From Actinophytocola oryzae (lineage in GTDB: Bacteria > Actinomycetota > Actinomycetes > Mycobacteriales > Pseudonocardiaceae): a stretch of DNA of 64,000 bases. The stretch's first letter is position 1. Each line of letters starts with the position of its first letter. Shown here piece after piece: positions 42,792-51,383 of the stretch. The notes under the pieces are model-generated. The model was not told where the DNA came from. It ran no database searches and was given only the letters and a program-made list of their open reading frames with translations. Made by a program: the position numbers and the translations under genes. The stretch is taken from assembly GCF_004364325.1 (NCBI RefSeq), contig NZ_SOCP01000005.1, forward strand, positions 372,001 through 436,000, in the 5' to 3' direction.

Positions 42792-43627
42792 CCGGCACTA
42801 GCGTGGACGCCGTGGAGCACGTGAGCTACGCGGTAGCGGACCAGACAGCGACAGTGACACTGAACCGGCCCGAGGCCCGCAACGGCTACACGGTGCGGAT
42901 GTCGGACGAGCTGGCCGAGGCGTTCGACACGGCGGACGCGGACCCCGCGGTTCGGGTGGTGGTCCTGACCGGCGAGGGCAGGGACTTCTGCGTCGGCGCC
43001 GACCTCTCGGCGGGCGGTCTTGACCTCCAGGACCCGGCCGACCCGGAGTGGAACGAACCGGCGGGCCGGTGCTCACTGCGTGTCTTCGCGATGAACAAGC
43101 CGGTGATCGCCGCGGTCCGGGGCGCGGCGGTCGGGGCGGGCTCGACGATCATCCTGTCGGCGGACTTCCGCCTCGCCTCGACCGATGCGCGCTTCGGTTT
43201 CGTGTTCTCCAGGCGCGGCCTCTACCCCGAGGGCGCATCGACCTGGTTCCTGCCGAGGCTGGTGGGGCTCGGCAGGGCGATGGACTGGATGGTGAGCGGC
43301 CGGGTCTTCGACGCCGCCGAGGCGTTGTCGGCCGGCCTGGTCACCTCCCTCCACGACCCGGACGAGGTCCTGTCCGAGGCATACGCCCTGGCCAGGGACC
43401 TGATCAGGAACACGGCGCCGGTCTCGACGGCCGTGATCCGCCAGATGCTGTACCGGATGAGCCCACTGGACTCCCCGCTGCCGGTACAGCGCCTCGACTC
43501 CCGTCTCATAGCCGACTCGATGACGAGCCCGGACGCGGCGGAGGGCATCATGTCGTTCCTGCAGCGCCGTGATCCACAGTGGACGGGTGAGGTCCCGAGG
43601 GACCTGCCGCACTACCTCCCGTGGTGA
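42788..43627 (+). CDS. Enoyl-CoA hydratase/isomerase (crotonase) family
   Basis: The 279-residue protein has the crotonase core: TVTLNRPEARNGYTVRMSDEL, oxyanion-hole segments GRDFCVGADLSAGG and AAVRGAAVGAGSTIILSADFRLAS, and a possible acid in RRGLYPEGASTWFLPRLVG. The Glu in LYPEGAS fits the hydratase position. It starts at GTG 42788, overlapping the TetR stop. It may take part in fatty or aromatic acid breakdown together with the next gene. Confidence 0.88.
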   Translation: MTGTSVDAVEHVSYAVADQTATVTLNRPEARNGYTVRMSDELAEAFDTADADPAVRVVVLTGEGRDFCVGADLSAGGLDLQDPADPEWNEPAGRCSLRVFAMNKPVIAAVRGAAVGAGSTIILSADFRLASTDARFGFVFSRRGLYPEGASTWFLPRLVGLGRAMDWMVSGRVFDAAEALSAGLVTSLHDPDEVLSEAYALARDLIRNTAPVSTAVIRQMLYRMSPLDSPLPVQRLDSRLIADSMTSPDAAEGIMSFLQRRDPQWTGEVPRDLPHYLPW

Positions 43628-43803
43628 CCACCGGCGGACGTGCGGCCGGGATTTCGGCGGCGTAGTGTTGTTGGCCGACTGCCAACAGTGGTCCCGGGCG
43701 GCCAAATGCCGTAAATGCCCTGTTCTCCATGGACGGGGCTCGGCGTGGATGCCTACGATCACGGCTTGAATCAGGGCCGACCCGGCGCATCGGAGCGTGG
43801 CAC

Positions 43804-45609
43804 ATGAACCAGACACCCTCCTCGTTCGCGACGCTCTGCGCGGCGTTCCAGTCCTTCGCCAAGCAGAGTCCGGACGCGGTGATCATCCGCACGACCGGCG
43901 GCGGACAGGAGATCACCTGGCGCGAGTGGGACCGGCGTGTCCGCAGGCTCGCCGCGGGCCTCGCCGCCCTCGGCGTCAGCAGGGGCGACACGGTCGGGCT
44001 GATGGTGGCCAACCGGCCCGAGTTCCACCTCGCCGACGCCGCGGCACTGCACCTGGGCGCCACGCCGTTCTCGATCTACAACACGTCGGCGCCCGAGCAG
44101 ATCGGCTACCTGTTCGCCAACGCCGCCAACAAGGTCGTCTTCTGCGACGAGCGGTTCCTGACCCGCATCCAGGAGGTCCGCGGCGGCGTCGAGCACATCG
44201 TGTGCGTCGACGAAGTGTCCGATGTGGACGGCGTGATGACCCTCGCCGACCTCGAGGCCAAGGGCGACCCGGACTTCGACTTCGAGGCCGCCTGGCAGGC
44301 CGTCGAGCCGGACGACCTCGCGACGATCATCTACACGTCCGGCACCACCGGCCCGCCGAAGGGCGTCGAGCTGACGCACGCCAACGTGATCGCCGAGACC
44401 GACGCCGTGCGCGTCCTGTTCGAGGCCAACCCCGGCGACCGCGTGCTGTCGTACCTGCCGTCGGCACACATCGCCGACCGCGTGACCGGCCAGTACTTCG
44501 CGATCCTGTTCGGCATCCAGGTCACGTGCGTCGCCGACCTCACCAAGCTCGGCGAGGCGCTCAACGACTGCAGGCCGCACTCGTTCTTCGCCGTCCCGAG
44601 GGTGTGGCAGAAGCTGAAGGCCGCGATCGACGTCGGGCTGGCCGCGGAGAAGAGCCCAGCCAAGCGCAGGATCGCCGAGTGGGCCATCCAGACGGGTATC
44701 CGCGCCGCGCGTGCCGAGCTGGCGGGTGAGATCTCGCCGGTGCTGGGCATGCAGCGGAAGGTCGCGGACAAGCTGGTGCTGTCGAAGCTGCGCCACCTGC
44801 TCGGCCTCGAACAGGCGAAGGCGCCGTCGTCGGGTGCCTCCGCGATCGCACCGGAGCTGCTGGAGTTCTTCTGGGGACTCGGCATCCCGATCTACGAGGT
44901 GTGGGGCATGTCCGAGACGGGCGGGGCGACCACCGCGAACGCACCCGGCCAGACGAAGATCGGCACGGTCGGCAAGGCGCTGCAGGGCATGGAGATCAAG
45001 CTCGCGGAGGACGGCGAGCTGCTGACCCGGGGCGCGGCGCTGATGCGTGGCTACCGCAACGCGCCGGAGAAGACGGCGGAGGCCATCGACGCCGACGGGT
45101 GGCTCCACACGGGTGACATCGCGCAGATCGACTCCGGCGGCTACGTGACGATCGTGGACCGCAAGAAGGAACTGATCATCAACGCGTCGGGCAAGAACAT
45201 GTCCCCGTCGAACATCGAGAACGCCATCAAGGCGGCGACGTCGCTCGTGGGCCAGGTGGTGGCGATCGGGGACAACCGCTCGTACGTCGCGGCGATCGCG
45301 GTACTGGACCCGGACGCGGCGGACGCCTTCGCCAAGCAGCACGGTTTCGGCGGCGCGTCACCGGCCGAGCTGGTGGCGCACCCGGAGATCCGCGCTGCCG
45401 TGCTGGCCGGGGTCAAGGAGGGCAACGAGCGGCTGGCCAGGGTCGAGCAGGTGAAGCGCATCCGCCTGCTGCCGTCGTCCTGGGAGCCGGGCGGCGACGA
45501 GCTGACCCCCACGATGAAGCTCCGCCGCAAGCCCATCGCGGAGAAGTACGCCCACGAGATCGACTCCCTGTTCGCGGAGTCGCCCGGCGAGGACGTCCTG
45601 CAGCCGTAG
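43804..45609 (+). CDS. Long-chain acyl-CoA ligase (FadD15-like)
   Basis: The 601-residue AMP-forming ligase has the P-loop YTSGTTGPPKGVELTH, A5 motif YEVWGMSETGG, A7 HTGDIAQID, A8 VDRKKELIINASGKNMSPSNIE and the terminal lysine region TMKLRRKPI. A typical long-chain insertion precedes A5. ATG 43804 follows GGAGCG; an upstream ATG at 43729 has no ribosome site and would add a non-family extension. Confidence 0.93.
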   Translation: MNQTPSSFATLCAAFQSFAKQSPDAVIIRTTGGGQEITWREWDRRVRRLAAGLAALGVSRGDTVGLMVANRPEFHLADAAALHLGATPFSIYNTSAPEQIGYLFANAANKVVFCDERFLTRIQEVRGGVEHIVCVDEVSDVDGVMTLADLEAKGDPDFDFEAAWQAVEPDDLATIIYTSGTTGPPKGVELTHANVIAETDAVRVLFEANPGDRVLSYLPSAHIADRVTGQYFAILFGIQVTCVADLTKLGEALNDCRPHSFFAVPRVWQKLKAAIDVGLAAEKSPAKRRIAEWAIQTGIRAARAELAGEISPVLGMQRKVADKLVLSKLRHLLGLEQAKAPSSGASAIAPELLEFFWGLGIPIYEVWGMSETGGATTANAPGQTKIGTVGKALQGMEIKLAEDGELLTRGAALMRGYRNAPEKTAEAIDADGWLHTGDIAQIDSGGYVTIVDRKKELIINASGKNMSPSNIENAIKAATSLVGQVVAIGDNRSYVAAIAVLDPDAADAFAKQHGFGGASPAELVAHPEIRAAVLAGVKEGNERLARVEQVKRIRLLPSSWEPGGDELTPTMKLRRKPIAEKYAHEIDSLFAESPGEDVLQP

Positions 45610-45637
45610 CCGACCCGCGGACCAGTTCGGCGGGGCA

Positions 45638-45676
45638 TTGCCCACTTACCCACTCTCCCGTATCTTGGTGGGAGAG
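45638..45676 (+). promoter_or_regulatory. Promoter with embedded palindrome before the toxin-antitoxin pair
   Basis: TTGCCC (45638-45643) and TATCTT (45661-45666) are separated by 17 bp. CTCTCCC (45653-45659) and GGGAGAG (45670-45676) form a perfect inverted repeat around the -10 box, the arrangement expected for autorepressed toxin-antitoxin operons. Confidence 0.65.
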
Positions 45677-45687
45677 AGGAGGCTGCC

Positions 45688-45978
45688 ATGTCGATCCTGG
45701 ATGGCTTTCGCCCCGTCACCGAGGTCGCGGCCGACGAACGTTCTCGCATCGCGTTCGGCAAGGCCGGCGTGCACAAGGACGACCGGTACGCGGTCTCGAT
45801 CAACTCCGATGGCGCAATTCTGCTCACCCCCCTCGCCTCCATCCCCAAGCGTGAGCTGCTCGTATGGGAGAACGAGGAGCTGAAGGCATCCCTGTTCCGC
45901 GGCCTCGCTGACGCTGCGGAAGATAAGACGACGCGGCTCGACTGGCTCACCGAAGACGAGAATGACGACGACGAGTGA
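45688..45978 (+). CDS. Putative antitoxin of a RelE-like pair
   Basis: The 96-residue acidic protein has an N-terminal beta part with an AbrB/SpoVT-like look (RYAVSINSDGAILLTPLASIPKRELLVWENEELKASLFRGL) and a very acidic tail (EDENDDDE). A promoter with an embedded palindrome lies 12 bp upstream, and AGGAGG precedes the ATG. The stop overlaps the following RelE-like gene by four bases. Order and coupling support the antitoxin role. Confidence 0.72.
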   Translation: MSILDGFRPVTEVAADERSRIAFGKAGVHKDDRYAVSINSDGAILLTPLASIPKRELLVWENEELKASLFRGLADAAEDKTTRLDWLTEDENDDDE

Positions 45979-46277
45979 GCGCTCCGCCATACGTCCTCAG
46001 GTACACCCAAGAGGCTGAGAAGGTCATCGGGGAGCTGGGAAAGCCGCAGTACGCGGTCAAGCTCAAGAAGGTCCGGAAGACGCTGAGACTGCTGCGGGAC
46101 GTCGGACCGAGCCATCCAGGCCTGAACTCACACCGCTATCAGTCGGTTCCAGGCCCGGGTGGCGCCGCGCTGTGGGAGTCCTACGTGGAGAACAGCACCC
46201 CTTCCGCGTGGCGCATCTGGTGGATCTATGGCCAACCTGACGAGATCATCGTCGTAACCGTGGGACCTCATCCCTGA
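45975..46277 (+). CDS. RelE/ParE-like putative toxin
   Basis: The 100-residue basic protein starts at GTG 45975. It shows the small RelE-type alpha/beta fold: YTQEAEKVIGELGKPQYAVKLKKVRKTLRLL helices, then LNSHRYQSVPG, WRIWWIYGQPDEIIVVTVGPHP strands. Catalytic residues of ribosome-dependent mRNA cleavage cannot be confirmed by eye. Overlap with the upstream acidic gene makes a type II toxin-antitoxin module. Confidence 0.72.
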   Translation: MSAPPYVLRYTQEAEKVIGELGKPQYAVKLKKVRKTLRLLRDVGPSHPGLNSHRYQSVPGPGGAALWESYVENSTPSAWRIWWIYGQPDEIIVVTVGPHP

Positions 46278-46316
46278 GCACTGGTCAGCCCGACCTCCAT
46301 GACCGTGGGTAGGTGT

Positions 46317-46826
46317 TCAGGCTGGGCGGGCCAGGTGGCGGTAGTCGTCGCCCACGTGGATCAGGGGGTCGCCCGGGCCGGTGCGGGCTCTGACTATCTC
46401 GGCGAGCAGCAGGACGTTGGTGCCTGCCGCGACGGTGTTCACCGGGCGGCATTCCAGGCGGGTGGTCACGTCGCCGAGCAGCGGTACCGACTCGAAGCCG
46501 CACTCGATCGGGATGCCGTGGGTCGACTGGACTGTGTCGAAGTCCGTCGGGGACGTCGCGAAGTGTTCTGCCAGTGCTTGCTGGCCCTCCCGCAGCACGT
46601 GGATCGCCACCGCGTCCGCCGAGGTGAAGGTCTGGCGACCCGCGGTCTCCCTCGGGATGCTCACCGCGACGATCGGCGGGGCCGTGGACACCGACGCCAC
46701 CGAGCTGACCGTGCAGCCCCACCACCAACCCTCGCGGTCCGCGGTGGTCAGGATGGCGACACCGGTCGGCCAGCGGGTCATCGCCTGGCGGGTCGAGATC
46801 GGGTAGACCGTGGCCGTGGTGATCAT
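46317..46826 (-). CDS. Flavin reductase family protein
   Basis: The 169-residue protein has the FMN-binding split barrel: MTRWPTGVAILTTAD, the flavin loop STAPPIVAVSIPRETAGRQTFTSADAVAIHVL and GDDYRHLARPA at the C terminus. Such enzymes give reduced flavin to two-component monooxygenases, but no partner oxygenase is adjacent. ATG 46826 overlaps the upstream gene by four bases. Confidence 0.87.
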   Translation of the reverse strand: MITTATVYPISTRQAMTRWPTGVAILTTADREGWWWGCTVSSVASVSTAPPIVAVSIPRETAGRQTFTSADAVAIHVLREGQQALAEHFATSPTDFDTVQSTHGIPIECGFESVPLLGDVTTRLECRPVNTVAAGTNVLLLAEIVRARTGPGDPLIHVGDDYRHLARPA

Positions 46827-47551
46827 GACGCGTCCCGCAGGCCGTGGTCGGTCAGCACGTGGGTGGCGTCGCCCCGCAGGGCGTTGTCCCTCGACAACAG
46901 CTGGGTCGCGCCGGCCAGCACGCCGGCGCAGAGCTGGGTCGCGTCGAAGACCGGGGCCGCGTTCAGCACCACCGTCTCCGGGCTCAGGCCCATCGCGGCC
47001 GCTCTGCGCTTCAGGGCGTGGTGTGTCAACAGACCGGACATGATCGCGGCAGGAAGGCGTTCGTCCCGGTCCCTCGGCTCCACCGGCAGCGGGCCGGTCG
47101 TGGCCAGCTCCGCACAGGTCAGGACGCCGGTCGCCGTGGGGGCGTCCAGCAGCAGGGTCAGCTCCAGGCTCGGGCTCAGCACGTGCGCGACGCGTTCGTA
47201 CATCGCCCGGCCCAGGACCACGCCGTGCGCGCGGGTCACCGAGAGGAAGTCCGCCAGCTCGTCCGCGGGCATCCTCGGGTCCACCGGCGCCGCCACGTTG
47301 CCGCTTCGCACGATCGCGTAGAACGCCGTCGGGAAGTCGAGACCCGGCAGCGCCGAGACGACCACCGTCAGGCCCTCGCCGCCCAGGTGCCTGCGCAGCC
47401 CTGCCGCCAGGCTGGAGATCGCGCGGTCCAGCTCCGCGAAGGTCACGGCGCTCGTACCCGTGCGCAGGGCGGCCCTGGTGGGCCACGCCGCCGCGGCGAT
47501 GCTCGGGAGCACGTCCACGGAACCGATGGGTAAGTCTGCGTTGGTCGTCAC
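46823..47551 (-). CDS. AMP-binding-like protein lacking the P-loop and C-terminal domain
   Basis: The 242-residue product aligns by eye with the N-terminal part of acyl-AMP ligases (AAAWPTRAALRTGTSAVTFAELDRAISSLAAGLRR, LDFPTAFYAIVRSGNVAAPVDPRMPADEL). Where the nucleotide-binding loop YTSGTTGxPKGxxLTH should stand, the protein reads AAIMSGLLTHHAL: about seven or eight residues are missing. The A5-A10 motifs and the mobile C-terminal domain are absent. It cannot work as a normal adenylating enzyme. It may be a scaffold or ligand-binding remnant retained in the operon. Starting codon and both junctions overlap neighbours normally, so it is not an obvious frameshift. Confidence 0.75.
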   Translation of the reverse strand: MTTNADLPIGSVDVLPSIAAAAWPTRAALRTGTSAVTFAELDRAISSLAAGLRRHLGGEGLTVVVSALPGLDFPTAFYAIVRSGNVAAPVDPRMPADELADFLSVTRAHGVVLGRAMYERVAHVLSPSLELTLLLDAPTATGVLTCAELATTGPLPVEPRDRDERLPAAIMSGLLTHHALKRRAAAMGLSPETVVLNAAPVFDATQLCAGVLAGATQLLSRDNALRGDATHVLTDHGLRDAS

Positions 47552-47563
47552 TGCTGTTCCCCC

Positions 47564-48040
47564 TCAGCGGTAGGTCTGTCCGAGAAGATCGTGGAACTCC
47601 ATGGCGTCGCGCAGGGCGGCGAGCATCGACGTGCTCTCCTCGGCCAGGTCCGCCTCGACCCCGGCCGCGGCGACCGGGCAGTCGTCCAGGACGCGGTAGT
47701 AGTGGTCGATCACCACCGTCGACCCGGTGCCCTTCGGCAGCACCAGCCAGATGCCGCCCATGGACACGACCGGCGGCACCACGTTCACCTGCCGGAAGCG
47801 CACCCGCAGGCGCCGGGGGTTGAGCTCGCGCACCATCGTCAGGTCGTGGTCGACGCCGTCGACCCGCTTCGCGAACCGCACGCGCTCGCACGCCCCGTCG
47901 AAGCCGAGGTGCTCGACGGCGTTCAGCGTGCCGACCAGCGCGGGCCAGCGGTCGACGTTCGCGACCGCCTCGTACACGCGTTTCGGGGGCGCGGTGACCC
48001 TGATCGTGTGGCGAGCCGTCCAGATCCTCAGCTCCGTCAT
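47564..48040 (-). CDS. SRPBCC family protein (polyketide cyclase/aromatase-like)
   Basis: The 158-residue START-like protein shows TIRVTAPPKRVYEAVANVDRWPALVGTLNAVEHLG, a beta-sheet middle (LRVRFRQVNVVPPVVSMGGIWLVLP) and a long C-terminal helix (LAEESTSMLAALRDAMEF), as in aromatase/cyclase and CoxG-type proteins. With the two following genes it makes a three-gene unit reminiscent of parts of aromatic polyketide clusters, but no ketosynthase is present. Confidence 0.82.
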   Translation of the reverse strand: MTELRIWTARHTIRVTAPPKRVYEAVANVDRWPALVGTLNAVEHLGFDGACERVRFAKRVDGVDHDLTMVRELNPRRLRVRFRQVNVVPPVVSMGGIWLVLPKGTGSTVVIDHYYRVLDDCPVAAAGVEADLAEESTSMLAALRDAMEFHDLLGQTYR

Positions 48041-48248
48041 GTCTTCGCTCCCTCCGGTGAACCGGTGCGGTCGGGGCTTCCTGTGATTTTCTTCACCGCA
48101 CCTGGAGGGTGACTCGAAGACGGCTCGACAAGCCGTCTACAGCCTGGCAGCTCATGGTAATGAGATCGCTACCGCTGGTTTTCTTGTTTGTTTCGAGTGC
48201 GCCTCAAGGTACTGACCACATGCTGGTTACCGCGGGAAGGAGGCAGAC

Positions 48249-48449
48249 ATGGTGGACACACAGGGCGCGCCACGGCGTCTCACCCCCACGGTCGTCACAG
48301 TGGACGCCGGTGCGGGGGTGCGGGTGCGGTTCCACGCGCTGGTCGTGCGGGCCTACCGCGAGTGGGAGACGGGCACCCGCGGTCCTGCGTGGCTGCGCTG
48401 CTCAGCCCCCGACGATCCAGGTGTCGCCCCCTCGCAGGAGTGCGCCTAG
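48249..48449 (+). CDS. Small hypothetical protein
   Basis: ATG 48249 stands five bases after GGAAGGAGG, a nearly ideal ribosome site. The 66-residue product (VTVDAGAGVRVRFHALVVRAYREWETGTRG) matches no family I know and has no signal or membrane span. Its last 48 bases are antisense to the korB 3' end. The strong ribosome site supports translation; the protein's role is open. Confidence 0.5.
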   Translation: MVDTQGAPRRLTPTVVTVDAGAGVRVRFHALVVRAYREWETGTRGPAWLRCSAPDDPGVAPSQECA

Positions 48450-49445
48450 GTCAGCGGGCTTCGTCGCGGCGGCGACCTGGCCGCGCGCCAGGTCGTCGTA
48501 GGCCGGCCGGTCGACGTCGCGGTAGATCCCGGTCACGACGTGCGAGAGGTCCTGTGTGGACAGTCTGGACAGGGCGAACGCGTAGGACGGGTCCACCCGG
48601 CCGGTGTCGTGCACCACCACGCGGTCCTCGTCGTACGGGCCGATCTCCAGGTCACCGGAGGCGCCACGCAGCACGGCCAGCTCGCCGTCGGCGCCGAACC
48701 GGATCGGCCTGCCGTGCTCGACCGGGATCAGGCGCTGTTCCTTCTCGCCGGTGTCCTTGAGGACGTCGAAGGCGCCGTCGTTGAAGATCGGGCAGTTCTG
48801 GTAGATCTCCACGAGTGCCGAGCCGCGGTGTTGGGCGGCGGCGGTGAGGATGTCGGTGAGCTGCGCGCGGTCGTTGTCCAGTGTCCTGGCGACGAACGTG
48901 GCCTCGGCGCCGATCGCCAGGGACAGCGGGTTGAACGGGTGGTCCACAGAGCCGACCGGGGTGGACTTCGTGACCTTGCCCGTCTCGGACGTCGGCGAGT
49001 ACTGGCCCTTGGTGAGGCCGTAGATGCGGTTGTTGAACAACAGGATCTTGATGTTCACGTTCCGGCGCAACGCGTGGATCAAGTGGTTGCCGCCGATCGA
49101 CAACGCGTCCCCGTCACCCGTGACGACCCACACGGACAGGTCGGGTCGGGTCACGGCGAGTCCGGTGGCGATGGCGGGGGCACGTCCGTGGATGGAGTGC
49201 ATGCCGTAGGTGTTCATGTAGTACGGGAATCTCGACGAGCAGCCGATTCCGGAGATGAACACGATGTTCTCGCGTTTGAGGCCCAGGCTCGGCAGGAAGG
49301 ACTGCATGGCGTTGAGGACGACGTAGTCCCCGCAGCCGGGACACCAGCGGACCTCCTGGTCCGACTTGAAGTCCTTCGCCTTCTGCGGCACATCGTCCTT
49401 GGGCACGAGCGAGAGGCCGCCAGGTAAACCCAGATCCGTCGTCAT
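48402..49445 (-). CDS. korB: 2-oxoacid:ferredoxin oxidoreductase, beta subunit
   Basis: The 347-residue subunit binds thiamine diphosphate: WVVTGDGDALSIGGNHLIHALRRNVNIKILLFNN (GDG to NN). Cysteines for the Fe-S cluster occur in RWCPGCGDYV and SGIGCSSRFPYY, with a later cysteine in YQNCPIF. With KorA it oxidises 2-oxoglutarate to succinyl-CoA and reduces ferredoxin. It starts at ATG 49445, one base overlapping korA (TGATG). Confidence 0.95.
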   Translation of the reverse strand: MTTDLGLPGGLSLVPKDDVPQKAKDFKSDQEVRWCPGCGDYVVLNAMQSFLPSLGLKRENIVFISGIGCSSRFPYYMNTYGMHSIHGRAPAIATGLAVTRPDLSVWVVTGDGDALSIGGNHLIHALRRNVNIKILLFNNRIYGLTKGQYSPTSETGKVTKSTPVGSVDHPFNPLSLAIGAEATFVARTLDNDRAQLTDILTAAAQHRGSALVEIYQNCPIFNDGAFDVLKDTGEKEQRLIPVEHGRPIRFGADGELAVLRGASGDLEIGPYDEDRVVVHDTGRVDPSYAFALSRLSTQDLSHVVTGIYRDVDRPAYDDLARGQVAAATKPADLGALLRGGDTWIVGG

Positions 49446-51328
49446 CAGGCCGCCTCCGCCAGGGTCGTGCCGAAGTAGCCGGTGAGCACGTCCACCAGCT
49501 CGGACTCCATGAACGGCGTCCCCGCCACCTTCGTGTACGAGACCGCGTCCACCAGGAACCTGGCCCGCAGCAGCATCGCCAGCTGACCGAGGTTCATCTC
49601 CGGGACAACCACCCGGTCGTAGCTCCGCAGCACCTCGCCGAGGTTGGCCGGGAAGGGGTTCAGGTACCGCAGGTGCGCGTGCGCGATCGACTTCCCGCGC
49701 CTGCGCAGAGTCCGGCACGCCGCGCCGATCGGCCCGTACGTCGAACCCCAGCCCAGCACCAGGACGTCCGCCCGACCGGACGGGTCCTCGACCTCGAGGT
49801 CCGGCACCTCGACACGGTCCACTTTGGCCTGGCGCAGCCGCACCATGCGGTCGTGGTTGTCGGGGTCGTAGGAGATGTTGCCCTTGCCGTCGGCCTTCTC
49901 CAGGCCGCCGATGCGGTGCTGCAGGCCGGGCGTGCCCGGAATGGCCCACTCCCTGGCCAGTGACGCGTCACGGACGTACGGCCAGTGCTCGCCGCTGCCG
50001 TCGTCGGCGTTCGGTTCGGTCGCGAACGTCACCCGCAGGTCCGGCAGGTCGTCGACGGACGGCACCAGCCACGGCTCCGAGCCCGTCGCGATGGCGCCGT
50101 CCGACAGCACCAGCACCGGCGTCCGGTACCGCAGGGCGATCCGCGTCGCCTCCAGCACGACCCCGAAGCAGTCACCCGGCGACTTCGGCGCCAGCACCGG
50201 CAGCGGCGACTCGCCGTTGCGCCCGAACATCGCCTGCAACAGGTCCGCCTGCTCGGTCTTGGTCGGCAGCCCGGTCGAGGGGCCACCCCGCTGGACGTCG
50301 ATCACCAACAGCGGCAGCTCGGCCATCACCGCGAGACCGATCGTCTCGGCCTTCAACGCGATGCCCGGCCCGGACGTCGTCGTCACGCCAAGAGAGCCAC
50401 CGTAGGCGGCGCCGAGCGCGGCACCCACACCCGCGATCTCGTCCTCGGCCTGCATGGTGGTGACGTTGAAGTTCTTGTGCCTGGACAGCTCGTGCAGGAT
50501 GTCCGACGCCGGCGTGATCGGGTAGCTGCCCAGGAAGACCGGGAGCTGGGCGCACTGCCCGGCCGCCACGATCCCGTACGCCAGCGCCGTGTTCCCCGTG
50601 ATCTGCCGGTACTCCCCCGGCGGGAACGACGCGGGCGCGATCTCGTAGGTCGTCGCGAACGCCTCGGTCGTCTCGCCGTAGTTGTAACCGGCCCGGAACG
50701 CCAGCACGTTGGCCTCGGCGATGTCGGGCTTGCGGGCGAACTTCTCCCGCAGGAACCGCTCGGTGCCCTCGGTGGGCCGCCCGTACATCCACGACAGCAG
50801 CCCGAGCGCGAACATGTTCTTGCAGCGCTCGGCATCCTTTTTGGAAAGACCGGTCTCCGCGAGCGCGCCCTGGGTCAGCGTGGCCATCGCGACCGGCAGC
50901 AGCTGGTAGCGGTCGAGCGTGCCGTCCTCGAGGGGGTTCGTGGTGTAACCGACCTTGCTCAGGTTGCGCTTGACAAACTCGTCGGTGTTGACGAGCACCG
51001 TCCCGCCCGCGGGCACGTCAGGCAGGTTCGCCTTCAGCGCTGCCGGGTTCATGGCGACGAGGACGTCGGGCCGGTCGCCGGGGGTCAGGATGTCGTAGTC
51101 CGCGAAGTGCAGCTGGAACGACGACACCCCCGGCAGCGTCCCCGCAGGCGCCCGGATCTCGGCCGGGAAGTTGGGCAGCGTGGCCAGGTCGTTGCCGAAC
51201 GCCGCCGACTCGGAGGTGAACCGGTCGCCCGTGAGCTGCATCCCGTCACCCGAGTCACCGGCGAACCTGATCACCACCCGGTCGAGCTTGACGGGTTGTC
51301 CAGGCACGGGTTCTCCACCGGTGATCAC
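49445..51328 (-). CDS. korA: 2-oxoacid:ferredoxin oxidoreductase, alpha subunit
   Basis: The 627-residue protein is a fusion of gamma domain (residues 12-190, VIRFAGDSGDGMQLTGDRF) and alpha domain (SYPITPASDILHELSRH, QAEDEIAGVGAALGAAYGG, TSGPGIALKAETIGLAVMAELPLLVIDVQRGGPSTGLPTKTEQADL). This fusion is the actinobacterial KorA layout. It starts at GTG 51328; the upstream Fe-S oxidoreductase gene ends 55 bp away. Confidence 0.95.
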   Translation of the reverse strand: MITGGEPVPGQPVKLDRVVIRFAGDSGDGMQLTGDRFTSESAAFGNDLATLPNFPAEIRAPAGTLPGVSSFQLHFADYDILTPGDRPDVLVAMNPAALKANLPDVPAGGTVLVNTDEFVKRNLSKVGYTTNPLEDGTLDRYQLLPVAMATLTQGALAETGLSKKDAERCKNMFALGLLSWMYGRPTEGTERFLREKFARKPDIAEANVLAFRAGYNYGETTEAFATTYEIAPASFPPGEYRQITGNTALAYGIVAAGQCAQLPVFLGSYPITPASDILHELSRHKNFNVTTMQAEDEIAGVGAALGAAYGGSLGVTTTSGPGIALKAETIGLAVMAELPLLVIDVQRGGPSTGLPTKTEQADLLQAMFGRNGESPLPVLAPKSPGDCFGVVLEATRIALRYRTPVLVLSDGAIATGSEPWLVPSVDDLPDLRVTFATEPNADDGSGEHWPYVRDASLAREWAIPGTPGLQHRIGGLEKADGKGNISYDPDNHDRMVRLRQAKVDRVEVPDLEVEDPSGRADVLVLGWGSTYGPIGAACRTLRRRGKSIAHAHLRYLNPFPANLGEVLRSYDRVVVPEMNLGQLAMLLRARFLVDAVSYTKVAGTPFMESELVDVLTGYFGTTLAEAA

Positions 51329-51383
51329 CGGCCCAGTGTGCGGAACCGGGCCGGAGATCTGGACGAAGGAGGCTGGAACGGAC

